Assembly (NCBI GenBank): GCA_013400155.1 | Contig: VXBM01000286.1 | Location: 515,431-579,430, forward strand | Length of the DNA: 64,000 bases | From: Helopsaltes ochotensis | Taxonomy: Eukaryota > Chordata > Aves > Passeriformes > Locustellidae | Direction: 5' to 3' | Shown here: positions 10,973 to 22,856 of the stretch, in pieces | Layout: each line of letters opens with the position of its first letter | How positions within the stretch are numbered: position 1 is the first letter of the stretch | The notes under the pieces: generated by a model | What the model was told of the DNA's origin: nothing | Database searches by the model: none | Seen by the model: the letters and a program-made list of their open reading frames with translations, nothing else | Made by a program: the position numbers and the translations under genes

Positions 10973-13692
10973 TTCTGTTGTTCCCCAAGACTGCTAAATT
11001 TACCTCACCATATCAAATTAGGAGAGAATAATAAATTAAAATCAAATGGTTTACTCTGAAGAAATGAAGTGGCAAGAAGCAGGGATTGAATATGTCCCAT
11101 TGTTTGATTTTATTATTAATGGAATCTGTTATTTTCCTTTTGAATTTTCATGGGTGTAATAGAGAGGTAGGGGAAAAATTAAAAAGAAAATATGAAAATT
11201 TAAATTTTGTTTCTTCCCATTCGTTCCAGTGCATTTTCCTAGGTGCAATTTGTACAAGTTGGCTGCTGTTGCTTGAGTTCTTTTATGAATTAAACCAGAA
11301 ATAAATGATATCTGAGTTTATTTTGTATTTTGTTATGTGCAGAGGCAGATAGAAGGAGACTATTCAGGATATGGTTGATGCTCAGCATGCTTAATTGTTT
11401 TGTTTTTTTAAATTTCCCCTTATTTTTACCTATCATTATTTCTGATACTTATGCAGAAAAATGAGATGGTTCAGCTCCCCTTTTATGTAGTTGGACACAT
11501 CTATTTCATTTTCTGAAGAAGAAGAAGAAAAAACAGAAAGTACCAAGAATTAAGTTCAGATGACAGATGTTTATGTGGCTAAACTCTCAGTTTGGTTTAA
11601 ATAACATAGCGAGGAGTAGAAAGGAATGTAACCTTTTAAGCTTTTCTTGTTTACAGATACGAGGAGAGAGAACAGTAAATAAGTCTGAGTTACAGTATGC
11701 CTTTAAAAAAAAAATCACATGATGTATCACCACCATATGGAAGCCTGCATGCCCTTTCCCATAGGGATATGCCACTGGGAAGGGATTTATAGGCTGCTAG
11801 CTCATAATGCAGTAATATTTACAGTATTTACCAACTTTGCTGTAACTCTTCCTAAAATTCCCTCTGGAACAGCACCCATGGATAGCCAAGGGTGGCACTG
11901 GCTGTGCTGCTTGATTTTTCACTCAGCATCTCAGTCCTTACACAGTTTGCTGAGCACAGGACTCCAGGTAGCACAGGGATTGTTCAAATCCCGCAAGGAA
12001 TCACTGTACTCTGGAGAAATATTTACTCCATGTTTACTTCAATGGTTGTTTCTGAGAAATATGAACTATAAACAAATCAGTTCTGTCAGCACAGGAAGGA
12101 AACAAGGTGAGGTGGGACTGCATGCAGGCCTTGGCTGTTAGGCAGTGAATATAATCTAATTGCAGGTGTTTGGAGTGTCCTCTTATAGGGAAAATAAACT
12201 TTCTAGGTCTGCTGTAGCAATTTATTTGAGATGTAAATGTCAGTGCTTATCAGCAGTGAGGTAAAATATTTAGTGCCACTGCATTTTGGGAACAACTAAT
12301 TTCAGCAAATTGATCACCACTTATTTGCCAAGAAAGTTGTTAGGAAACAGCTGAGGAGCCAAGAGCAGATCTATTGTTTTCATGGTGCAAAGGTCCCCAT
12401 GATTTAGTTATTTTTACTTTATTTTTACATGGTTAAGCCATGTCTTCAATTCCAGGAAATGGTGCTTTTGCTATCAAGCTTCCAAATTGCAATTCTATTT
12501 TTTAGCTAATGAAATTATATCTGGTAAAGGACATGGGACTGTTTAAAGGAAAACCAAGGATGAGAATCTGAACTGCAACAGCTGAAACTTGAAACAAAAG
12601 CATCATCGCAACAGTTCAAATAAATTGTTGGTACGGTGGACATACACTAAATCAGCTCTTTAAAATAAATGATTATAAATTCTATCCCAGTTTTCCCTAT
12701 GGTTTGGGCTCTATACGAGTTAGAAATGTGGGATATTTTCTTTCAATATATGTTCTGTTATGGGACTCCAATTTTTAACATGTGCCTTCTAGGTTTTGTT
12801 GTTTTTAGGCTATCCACCCTGACCCTTTTAGGAACTCGTTCTACATCATACTTAGTTTTCTGCCTGTGATTAGACCGACTTCTACAAAATATGTATATCT
12901 TGAAGGATGCGTGTAAATATTCACTGTAAGGTTCAAGTTTAAATTTTAATAAAGAGATTGATAAACGAACAAAAGCATAAGGTAAGTATGTTACACTGCA
13001 GATTCTTCTGGGTTTAGCCACCTCCTAGGGTCATTAGTGCCTAATGCTGTAAAAAACCTTTTTAGTGTGTGAAGTTTTGTGGCTCTAATGATTTTATGTG
13101 CCATGTAGGCTGCTGCATGAAAAAATTCATATAGTCCTGGTTATTTATCAATGCACAATTGTGTAAAATATACCTAGGAGGCAGGTTTGCAGGAAGAGGT
13201 AATAGCTGGGGTGATAAAACTAGAAAAAGCAGCCAAGTGTGAGAGGCCAGAGAGGCCTTTTAATCTACTGCTGAAAAGCTTTTCAGATTCACAGTTTGTC
13301 AAGTGGTCTTGTACAATACACACCCTTCTCTAGAGAGCATGATTCCTAGCCTTTCTAAAGAGAACTAATTTAAATTTTAAAATAATCAGGCTAAGTTACA
13401 TTGGATTCCTTTCATGGAGATGATGATTTCTGTCATGATGAAAATGCTGATGAAGCCAAGTTATGATTTTGTGGGTGTGGGAGCAATACTCTTGAAGCAG
13501 AGGTTTGTACCTGACTACATTTGGGCTACTTTTATAGGATGGAATTTAGCTTTTGGATTGTAATTTAACACTTTTTTTTTCTTCTATACTAATAGTTGCT
13601 ACTGTTACTGCTTTCCATCCCACACCTGCTCTACAGGCAAATAAAGACAACTAGCTTTCTTGACTTTTAACTCTTTTTACATTTTAAGCCTG
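10973..13692. other. Non-coding stretch with opposed open frames near 12.7-13.0 kb
   Basis: No gene was recognised. Around 12669-13021 both strands are open (66 codons plus, 87 codons minus) and CpG is slightly raised, but neither product is recognisable. A perfect donor-like AAG|GTAAGT lies at 12981-12989 on the plus strand without a convincing upstream exon. The frame at 11719-12141 (140 codons) shows no domain. Confidence 0.45.
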
Positions 13693-13723
13693 GTCGTGTG
13701 TAGGAGAAGGGAATACAGGTGCC

Positions 13724-13792
13724 CTCACCCCTGATCAGTAACAGCTGTGTTAATTACTAAACACAGACTCACCCCTGATGAGTTACAGCTGT
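13724..13792 (+). repeat. Direct repeat in the LTR promoter region
   Basis: Two 25-base units at 13724-13748 and 13768-13792 differ at only two positions. Each ends in an ACAGCTGT E-box-like palindrome. The unit starts are 44 bases apart, and both copies lie just upstream of the TATA-like box. Duplicated blocks in U3 are characteristic of retroviral enhancers. Confidence 0.7.
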
Positions 13793-13933
13793 ATCCAATA
13801 ATGATCAGTGTGATAAAAGGGAGTGGGTTAGGCCCTGAGGGGAGAGTCATGGAGGCGCTGCAGCTTGCAGACAGAGGGAATGAGAGAAGAATCCTGAGGA
13901 GAGAGAATTCCTGCTGTGAGGTCAGTGTGGGTG

Positions 13934-14058
13934 TGCAGTCAGAGCCTGTTGTTGGAACCTGCAGTCACAGTCTAGCCAGGTAAAAGCCTGCAGTCAGAGG
14001 CTGCAAACTGATCCCTGCAGTCAGGGTTCAGCAGGAAATAACCAGCAGGCAGAGCCTG
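13934..14058 (+). repeat. Degenerate GCAGTCAGAGCCTG repeats inside the LTR
   Basis: Five related words start at about 13934, 13970, 13989, 14016 and 14044, with the core TGCAGTCAGAGCCTG in the first copy. The spacing is irregular (36, 19, 27 and 28 bases). They lie between the TATA-like box and the poly(A) signal, so they would be transcribed as part of R. Confidence 0.6.
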
Positions 14059-14138
14059 CCAGGGAAACCTCCAGCGGGAGCTTGCTACAGGTGGAGTCAG
14101 TGAATGGTTGGGGTCAGGATGGCTGAGCTGTAAAGAGG

Positions 14139-14144
14139 AATAAA
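14139..14144 (+). terminator. Poly(A) signal of the solo LTR
   Basis: AATAAA is followed within about 50 bases by a T/G-rich stretch (GAGTCTGTATCTTGGCTC), the arrangement expected at the R/U5 boundary of an LTR. Confidence 0.6.
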
Positions 14145-14227
14145 CCAGGACCCTTTTCATGCTATGATAAACAAGGAGTCTGTATCTTGGCTCATGTCTA
14201 GTCTCTAACAAGAGGGCTGCTACAACA

Positions 14228-17200
14228 GTCATGATCTACCATCTAAGTATGGTAGTACTTGTGAGTGCTTGGAAAATCTCTTGCAGGTACTTCCTTGAAG
14301 TGGGACAGGGATAGGGTGCAGGGATCTTTCTGAGCTGCTTCAGAAAGAAAATGGAGATAAAGATCACCTGATTTGTAAGTAGGAGAAAAGTAGGGAAGGA
14401 GGACCTCAATGCATAGCAGAAAGAGCTTTAAATGGTTATTTGAGGTAGATATGTATACAGAAGCAATTAAAAATAAATCACCTATGTAGTATTTATTTTA
14501 TATAGAGTAAGGCAAATTAATCAGCAACAAATTAATCTAGATGGCTGCTGTCTTGTATAAATATATGTATGTTTCAAGCCTGTAACTCCTGCTGAAGCTC
14601 TTTTGGCTTCATGAATACAACACTGCAATGGGCTTGGTGGCAGCGGGACAGAAAAGCATGATGGCAGAGCAGGGAATTGCTTTATGTGGTAGAAAACAAA
14701 GCCCTAGCTGGAGAGGGGAGTTTCAGTGCATCATGCCAGTGTATTTCAGTGATCCAGAGCCCTGGTTTAGACATCAAAGGGGATAGTATTCTGATAGTAC
14801 TTCTGCTATTGCTGATACCTTTACTTGCCAGCAAAGGCCCAAGACGCTATCATATAATTTTCCCCAATGAAGAGAAGCCTGGAAAAAGTTAGACAGAGGT
14901 ATGTGATCAATGGCTGGGTTTTATTGATGTTTATGGCATATGAGGATTTGTGGCAGCTCTCTTCTTGGCAGTGTTAAGGATTAATGTAAATGAGCCTGTA
15001 AAGCTGTTTTGGGGATATGATTAAACAATTCAGTTGATTTTAATGTGGATTTAAGTAGCTAAAGAGTCTGAAGTCAATTACTTCAGCACACCTTTTAAAA
15101 TACCGATATACCTCCTTTGTGTTGTTGAGAGAATGGAAATTTTATTCTGGGAGTAAGATGAAAATCCTCTGGAAAAAGAAGGCATCCATTCAAGTTTAAT
15201 TTAAAAGGAAAAAAAAAGGTTTGATTTCCCTTGCAATAACCCTCCATTCCAATTCAGTAACCTTGGTATTTATTTTTCTCCTGTATTAAACACATCTGAT
15301 CTTCGCTGTACACAGTCCCTAAACAATTTTGCCATTAGATTGTATTTCCTAGGCTAATTTTATGAAGGTAATAATTGATCTTCAAAAATACTAAGCAACT
15401 CTGCTATATGAAGCCACTTATGCCTTGCTGATTGATATCTTTAAGGAGAGGGTTTCTGTGGCCTCAGAAACAACTTAATTACATGTCAGAGCAACCTTGA
15501 CTGCTGTGCAGTCTTCAGGACATTGTGAAGACAAGTTGTATGTCTTGCTTTATACCTACTATGAGTTTTTCTTTTTATAGTTTTGTTTGTTCTTTAGGCC
15601 TCTATTGCTGATGACTATGAAAAGAATCAACCAAACTGTGGTGGTTTATTTGTTTTTCCTCTTTTATCATGGAAACAAGCTGGTAGAGGCCAGGGCTCTA
15701 GTGTAAATTTAGAATTTTTTTTGAGACAGAAGGTACTCTGGTCTTTTGCAAATGAAATCCTCATGCTGTTGCAGTTTGCGAGAGTTTGAAGCAAGTGCAC
15801 TTTATTTCCCTGAGTTTTTTGTAAAGTTTCAGATTATAAATTGGGCAGGACCTTCAAGGTGGTTCTGGGCTACTTGTTCTGTGGTATTACAACCTAGAAG
15901 CCTTAAAGGCTCTGGAGAGAATGAAGAGGACCCTGAGTCCCCACTTTTTTCTCATCTCCAGCCACCATGCGGATTTCTAGTATTGCTTTGTTCTTCTGGG
16001 CTCTAGTAAGACAAAATCTGGAAATCACTTATGTCTGTTTGGAAGGAGTCTATTTGCTTTTATTATCAATTTGTTTAATTTAAATGTGTTGTTCCAATGC
16101 TTTTTGGGAGATTTCCTTCTTTCATCTATGCAGCTGGTTAGTCTGAAACTCAGTCTAGACAGCCAGGAGTGCATGTCTTGCCACTCTTCCTGCCAGTTTG
16201 TGGTATTTGTAAAGCATTCCTCACAAGATGACATGAATAACACTTTTCGTTCAGATTTTTCAGTCTGTCTTGGATTTGACCTCTGGTGTTCTTGGTTTTA
16301 CACAGTGTTAGTAACCTCTGTTTTGCTAAGATAAGCAAGGGACTCACATAAACACAGAGATGTGTGTTTTCCCTGGAATTTCTAATTCAATTTACATGGT
16401 GGACCTTAGCTTGGATTTAGATGCTGAACTTGAGTAGACATAGAAAGGCTTTTTTTAAAATTTTTAACTTCACAGCTGTACTTATCAGAGGCTGCCAGTC
16501 AAATCAGTCTGTTTTGATTTCTCTGAAGTGAGCCTTGTTTGAGTTTGGCAGTGGATTCAGTGAAATTGAGTTGGAAATCCAGGATTTGTCTGTGTGGAGG
16601 GCTGCAGTTGCATGAGATGGCCAACCTCTTTCTAGGTCAGTCCTCTTTGTGCAGGTTTTCTTGTTACTGTTTTTAAAAGCCACATGGTACAATGCACCAG
16701 TGTACTAAATTTCTCTCTTTCCAACTACCTTTAAGGGCTAACTTTTATCTTGAGAAAACATTTTCTCAAGTATATTTCACTACCCACAGACAGCATAAAC
16801 AAGGAGTGACATGAGTAATGTGAAGTGGTTGCTGGATGAATGTAAATAGGATAGTACACTCATATGCTGTGTGGGTTATTAGATACATAGAACTGCCATC
16901 TATGTGTATACTTAAAAAAATAACTTATTTCCTTGCCTTTTGAGCTTCTGTGGTTCTGTGAAACCTCCCATAGATACTTCCTGGGTGTAGCTTTATAGGT
17001 CCTGTGGGTGGAAAGGGCTTTTCCCTGCTATGTAATAAATGTAGCCAGTGGCTCACTATGCTTGGCCTTGCACCAGGGAAGCTCTCTCAGCTTTTTTAAA
17101 CAGAATGTGATATTGATGCTGTGTGTGATTCAGTGCACTGTGGAAGTCTCTCAAGCTACAGAGGGCAGACTTCAGTAAGCAGTTAATTGCAGCACAGGAG

Positions 17201-18605
17201 AATGTCAGAGTAGACACCCTTTGAAACGTGTTTCAGAGCATGTATTTTGTTTGACCAGGGTCTTACAGCATTTGTATGTGGATTGCTGGATTTCTTGATG
17301 GAGGTTCATCATCTTTGTCTTGCGAAATGCTGCCTTGTATAACAATTCCCAAGCATCTCACCTGCTGGATGGATCCTGTTTAAATTCAGGGAATAGCTCT
17401 GTGAGCAAGTTATTGTCTGATTAGCTGCAGCATGAGCTGTTTTATACTGTGAACTGTGTAAGTTTCAGTTTAAAGATTTTCTCCTTTAAATGAGACTCTG
17501 TTTTCCATGGAGTAGGAATGTGCTTATGGTCAATTTTTACCGAGCAGGTTGTGTTTGACCCCACGTCTGTGAGATTCACCCTCTTTCAGCCGAATTAAAT
17601 TACGTTAATTTTTGAAGTATTTTTTAGGGTCATGATTAGATGGAGAAATGGAGTGGGCAGTGAAATATTCAGGAAAAGCCAAACTGCAGTAAACAGTTCA
17701 GCACTGCCATGATTCTGAGTGTGCTGACTAAACACAGCTACACAGCATATATGAATGCAGCCACTGCCTTTGGCTTTGGTAACTTGCCAAAAGTGTGAAG
17801 CCACTAACTCCCCTTAGGATTTCTAGAATTCTCAGGGTGGCTTCAGTCATATTGCAGCTAGGTTTTTTTCTCTAAATGAGAGGCTGGGCCCTGCTTTAAA
17901 ATTAGTGTATTGGGAAACTGACCTGAAATCCTGGATCTGACTTTATTGTACTCTTAATTGTCATTGGCCATTACCAGTCTTTTGACTTTGGAGAAGTTGC
18001 TTTGGTTCAACAGAAGCCTGATTATAGTCCTGAAGTTTTAAGTGTTGCCTATATTAGTTAAGTCTTGGTGGAGGAGCTCAGTCTTAGTTCTGCTGACGGT
18101 TGATATTTCTGTTTTCAGCTCAGCTTTTAAGTATAAAAGAGTGTTAGACGATGATGAATTTCCTGAGTAGTTGTACAGCTCTGAGTGTTTTTATTTGTCA
18201 CACACATTTTCACTGAAATCTGCTAGGGACCAGGAACTAAAGGTCATAAGGCCATGAAGTCTTTTTCAGCTCAGTTTGCCTTCAGTGTCTTTGGCTGTGT
18301 CAACAGGAGATCCTAGCATGCACAAAATCTCTCTTTTCTCCTGCATTAAGAAGTTGAGAAGCTTTTCGTGACTTACAGGTCTCTTACTTCCACTTTTATA
18401 CTGTGTTTGGGAATGTCTCGCTCCCCAAACATTTTTCTTCATTATGTGTTGCTCTAGATGGGGGAATAAGTATAATTTTGTATATCTCTCAGCCCAGATA
18501 AACCTATTAGTCTTGAAAAATATTGTGTACAAAGACAACGATGAGATGAGAAGAGAGCAGCAGTGTTACTCTGCAAAATAACCTCTCACATTCCTTCTCT
18601 CCAAG
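14228..18605. other. Non-coding stretch with scattered TAAT-rich words
   Basis: No gene was recognised. A 10-base word CAAATTAATC occurs twice at 14513-14522 and 14528-14537, a 15-base period that would place two homeodomain-like sites on similar helix faces. The segment at about 15300-15480 is rich in TAATTGATC and GATTGATATC-type words and could be a conserved non-coding element, but conservation cannot be judged here. The other open frames look like chance. Confidence 0.4.
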
Positions 18606-18893
18606 TTATCTTGAAGCCCTCCTTTGAAGGATTCTTTTCTCAATGATAGGAGTTTTTCCAAGTTGTCCTGCTTTTCCTTTTCCATAGGACATCTCTATTT
18701 CCTTTGAGCTTTCCCAAAGCTGACTCAGGTAATGACAAGTTGCTTTTGCTTTGGCAATCTTTTCACATTCATATAGTTCCTTCTCAGAAATGAGTGGGGT
18801 TGTGTGTAAGGAATTCCGAGCGTACGCATTCTGTCTCTTTCCAGTCATCTGTGAGATATGATTTGGAGAAACCCTCTGTGTTATGTTTCTCAA
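18606..18893 (-). CDS. Possible coding exon or pseudogene fragment, minus strand
   Basis: The minus strand is open for 95 codons. The product is hydrophilic and lysine/glutamate-rich, with a plausible helical stretch (SEKELYECEKIAKAKA). An acceptor-like TATCTCACAG precedes an in-frame ATGACTGG near 18850, and the segment retains a GCGTACGC palindrome in a CpG-poor region. It ends at a stop with no obvious donor, so it would be a terminal exon or a retropseudogene piece. I do not recognise the family. A purine-rich chance frame is a real alternative. Confidence 0.22.
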   Translation of the reverse strand: MRNITQRVSPNHISQMTGKRQNAYARNSLHTTPLISEKELYECEKIAKAKATCHYLSQLWESSKEIEMSYGKGKAGQLGKTPIIEKRILQRRASR

Positions 18894-19418
18894 ATGAGCT
18901 GTTGGACAATGGGGCCAGGTATATTGGATTTCTTGGTAACCATTAACATTTTTTTGGGAACAAAAAGCTGCAGTATAAATTCAAGACTATGGATAAGCAC
19001 ATACATTGGATAAAGATACTTTTTAATTTCAGAATATGCATAGCTTTTATTGTGTGAAAAGGGTAAAAAAAAAGTTTTCCTTTTGCCTTGGTTCACAAGG
19101 AAATGAAATTGGTAGTTATGAGCTGCACTGGTGTCCACAGGCCCCTGAGCTCTGTGACTGACTGTATATGTCTGTAATCTGGAAGTGGTCTCATTTACAT
19201 ATATTAAAAAAATCTTCTGCCTCGCAGACAGACCTTCTGAATTCTAAGTGCCTAAAGGCAGGCTTCCTCACCCATGTAGGAATTAGCTTTTCTTTGTGGT
19301 AAATCATATAAGCTCCAAGGAGGTCTCCTGTTAGAGCTGATGGCTCACTCACCTGTTAGCCACTAGAGCTAAAATCAGCCTTTTTGTTTGTTTTTCCCCC
19401 TCACTCCCCTATCCCCAG

Positions 19419-19537
19419 TCAAGTGCCTGAACACCGTGTACACCAATTGATTGATGGCAAGTTCCAGTTAGAATTCCGAAGCAAACTTCAGAGTCTGAGA
19501 CAGCTGAGACTGGAATCTGAGAGTGAACAGGATTCAG
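19419..19537 (+). CDS. Candidate internal coding exon of an unidentified gene
   Basis: This is the best exon candidate in the window. A strong pyrimidine tract (TTTTTCCCCCTCACTCCCCT) ends in CCCCAG before the exon, and CAG|GTGTGT is a good donor after it. The 119-nt exon starts with the third base of a codon, encodes 39 uninterrupted residues and ends after the first base of the next codon. The peptide starts QVPEHRVHQLIDGKF and ends LESESEQDS. It is strongly charged, with a probable amphipathic helix in the middle (FRSKLQSLRQLRLE) and an acidic serine-rich tail. I cannot assign it to a named protein. Confidence 0.5.
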
Positions 19538-19694
19538 GTGTGTTGCTGATGTGCTCTGGAGCTGAGCTCACCTTTGAGCTTCAACCCTGAGCTGCTGTGA
19601 CAGCTCTTAAGGAGGGAATAACTGCAATTCCTAGCAAGGCTGTTGGCCCCCCACCTCCAGCTTTTAAATTTGTGATGTTTGGAGCTGATTTCAG

Positions 19695-19741
19695 CATCCA
19701 GTTATGAGAAGGCTGTACTGGCTGTTGCTTTCATTGTACAG
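19695..19741 (+). CDS. Weak alternative exon candidate
   Basis: A 47-nt segment is flanked by GCTGATTTCAG and TACAG|GTGAGA. Its donor is strong and its acceptor has a weak pyrimidine tract. Read in the phase left by the 19419-19537 exon it is open, so it could follow that exon across a 157-base intron. It competes with the 35354 microexon as the next exon. At least one of the two must be a chance match or an alternative form. Confidence 0.18.
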
Positions 19742-22604
19742 GTGAGAAAGCTTAAGCTCTGTGGAAGTGACATTCTGCTTTTTCTCAGATTTCTTGTACA
19801 AGCCAGAGATACACTCCTATATCCTAATTTAGATATCTAAGAACAGCCAAGAAAATCTGTGACCCAGTTGCATTTCAAAGCTTTTATTTTCATCTTCCAG
19901 CAGTTTTCATTTGTCAGTGGTAAGCAGCCATCTTAAAGTACAATAAAAAGTGTGATTAGGGCAAAGAGAAACTGTCTTGTTTAAGTGGTGATGAATTTCA
20001 CACTTTTGCTTGGAAATTTTCCTCAGTGACTATCACAGTGTTGAAATGCCATCAAGCCACAACAATTCTGAACCTGCTGCCTTCTGCATCAGGAATACAT
20101 TGAGAAAACAGCCATGTTCCCATCCTTGCTGTTGAAACTAATGGTTAACTATTCCTTTTTCTCCTGTTCATCCCAGGAGAACTCAAAATTTCTGTCAGAT
20201 ATAAGTTGGAAACGAATCTGACATTTAAAATCCTTTCCCTGCCAAAGTCCAATCTGAAAAAAAATTAACTCTGAGTAGACACTAATTAGATGACAAATTT
20301 AGAAGCCTAACAGAATGCACAATCTAGAAAAGACAAATTAACTCAGTCTTTGTTGCTTTTAACAGAGTAACTTTCAAATGGCCAGACACCTGTGTGGTGT
20401 GACACCTGCTTGCATTACACGCTTTTATTGGGCTAGGTGAGAAAGGAAATGTGTCATTGTACCCTAAGAAGGTATTCTCATTTTACAGTAAAAATGTGCA
20501 AAACACCATATACTTTTCCCTCAGGTTGTGAAAGGAAACATGTTTTATTATTGGCCTTTTTAATGGTTATGCTCCTGGAGAATGAGCTGGTTCCCACGGA
20601 TGGCTGTAGTGTAGTGACTGATGTTTGAAGAGGCAAGCTTCGGCTTTGTTATTCTATTTCTAAAAGGTATCACAATGCAGTCAAGGTAGTAAAAGTCGTT
20701 TTGTGATCAGGTTTAACTGTAGATTGGCTGCACAGGCTTCTTCACTCATTCAAGACTCATGACTCCAATGAGTCACGTCTTTTTCACAGTTGGTTTCTTG
20801 CTTTCTTTGTCTCTTCAGTGTAGCTTCTTCATTTCTTAATCCTTCCCCTTACTTTTTTCCTTTAAGTTTTGTTTGATCTGCATGTTTTAAGGTGATTTCA
20901 TTTTGATTTATCCAAAGGGTTGAGTGGAAAAACTCTTGTTGTTGTGGGACAGATTAAGTATGCAAACAGTTAACAAATCACTTGCATTATGCTCATAGGA
21001 CTATCTAGGGGCAGAGAGGAGAATATAGTCTCAATGATGGCCAGATTGTCCAAAGAAATCCATTGACATGTTGTTTTTAAAGAGAAAATAATTATGGAAA
21101 GAGTGACTTTCTGTGCTGATCTCATTCCACCGAAGTTCAGCCTAGGGTTAAAAACTGTCTCATTTGTTTAGTGCTGTGTTTGGTAATACCCATTCTGTCT
21201 GATACTCAGTTTCTGTGGAGAGGTGTTTGCTTCCCTTTTGTTTGATAACTCACTTCATATTTAGGTCAGGTTAATTGTCTGGTTGGTGAAAAAGTTGATG
21301 AGCTTTGGTCGTGGCTAGGAATGCCTGTGGTGAGCTTCACCAGTAAGTGATGACATCCTCTCCATTAACCAGCACACCTACACTGGAGCGTGCAAGCAGC
21401 TTCTCACAGTGACAGAGAGGAGTTTCTACTCTAATATTAACCATTAGAAAAAAGATAAAAATAAAATCAGGCATAAAGAAACATTTAATCAAAATGAATT
21501 TCTTTTCCTAGCCTTTTGAATGGATTCATGACTTAAGCTGTTTAGCAGATTGACTTGCTTAAGAAATACAAGTGGTTTCTAGCTGACACATGGGATTTTA
21601 TGGAGTGATTGATCACAGCTGCCAGTTGCCAAGGTCAGTGGGATGTTCTGTCTTGGCAGTCCCCACAGTATGTGTGCATGTGAAAAAGGGGGGGTGAGGG
21701 AAGTGACAGTGCAGGGGGTGAATGGTTTGCAATTCAGTTAGTGTGATTTTTAAAAATATCCTAAATGCAAACGTGTTTGCTTTGTAAAGACAAACTTTGT
21801 GTTGGTCAGGCTTTTACTGCATCTTGTTTTCTTTTGTGTGTTTATTCTGTTAACTTTTCAAAGTAAAAATCAGAAGCCTGGTCAAAGAATGGGAGAAGAA
21901 ATATGTAATAACTGTTGTGCATATTTTTTCTACCATTATTCCTAAGTGAAAGTGTCATTTAACTTTTGTGATTTGTCAGTTTCTATAGGGAGGCAAGAAA
22001 CCAGGGATTTAATCTTGCTCTTGTTGAACTCAAAGGGAATTTACCATTAATTTCTGTCGGAGAACAATCGTGCCCTATGTCAGCAGATGAAATTAATAAT
22101 GCTCAAGTTGTTAGCTTGCTATTAATTCATGATTATTTGTCTTGTCATTCAGTGGGTGGGACATTGGCAGATCAGATGTTTTATTCCCAAATCTTGCTGT
22201 GGACTTGAAGCAAAAGACTTGAGTGACTGCTCTGTGATCACCTTTACCCCCATAAAACAGAGAAGATAATTTCATCTGATCCTTATAATCAGAAAAAGAG
22301 CCTGCAGAAGATGCAGGTGTTTGGGAATGCTGTGAGATAGAAAGGAAATGCCTAGTTTGGATAGGTTGTGTAGTAGCCTAGGCGTATTTAATCATTGGAA
22401 GGGCAGAAAACTAAGGAGGATACAGACACAGATGATTAAGGTATGTTTGACCTTTGTTAGATGTGATTTGAGCCACATTAGTTATGCTCATGGCGTCATC
22501 CAGTGCTATTTGAATCAAGAGTCCATCAGCAGGCCTTGGATGGAGTGAATGGGAAAAGTCAAATGAAGTAGGGACAAAAGTATAAAGAATTTTTTTTTTT
22601 CTGT
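19742..22604. other. Non-coding stretch
   Basis: No gene or repeat was recognised apart from the AT-rich cluster at 22050-22150. Near 21687 there is a short G-run followed by GGTGAGGG-type bases, without further structure. Confidence 0.45.
22050..22150. promoter_or_regulatory. Possible conserved non-coding element with paired TAAT sites
   Basis: AATTAATA at 22091-22098 and TATTAATT at 22120-22127 are perfect reverse complements 21 bases apart, followed by TTCATGATTATTTG. The flanks carry ACAATCG and CAGCAGATG words. Dense homeodomain-type sites with internal symmetry are common in developmental enhancers. Conservation is unknown. Confidence 0.25.
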
Positions 22605-22856
22605 TTGCAGTATTTTCTTGAACTGGGAGATGCTTGTACTGTGGTTCCAAGACTCTTCATACTCCTTATTGTGTGTTTGGTCTCAGCAACTCCTGCAGGG
22701 ACCAGGATCAAAAGCTTTAAGAAACTCCCTATACACTTAGAAAACACCCATTATTTAACAGTTATTAAAGCCCTTCTCGTTCCCAGCATCAAAACACTCC
22801 CAGCAAAAGAAGTTTTCTTAGAAACAGTGCCATTTGTACTTCTGGCCTTGAACTGA
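22605..22856 (+). other. Open frame behind a strong splice acceptor
   Basis: A run of T followed by CTGTTTGCAG ends at 22610 and forms an excellent acceptor. The frame that begins ATGCAG upstream stays open across it for 83 codons. The product has a short hydrophobic run (LFILLIVCLVSA). No good donor closes the segment, and it stops at 22854. Read in the phase left by the 19419-19537 exon it meets a stop at once, so it is not the next coding exon. It may be a terminal exon of another transcript or chance. Confidence 0.2.

Larger units (their letters stand above)
13699..14227 (+). mobile_element. Solo LTR of an endogenous retrovirus, plus strand
   Basis: The 529-bp segment starts TGT and ends ACA. 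It has a TATA-like TGATAAAAGG at 13811 and an AATAAA signal at 14139-14144, followed by a T/G-rich stretch typical of R/U5. The flanks GTCGTG (13693-13698) and GTCATG (14228-14233) are a 6-bp target duplication with one mismatch. Six-base duplications are typical of class II (alpha/beta-like) elements, so I infer that class. No gag, pol or env remnant adjoins either side, so it is a solo LTR left by recombination. The open frames at 13747-13983 (plus) and 13972-14232 (minus) lie inside it and are not genes. Confidence 0.75.

Noticed and set aside
11719..12141. 140-codon plus-strand frame
   Set aside because: The product shows no motif, and no splice sites or CpG context support it.
13747..14232. 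Open frames inside the solo LTR
   Set aside because: LTRs of this kind do not encode protein. The frames cross promoter and poly(A) signals.
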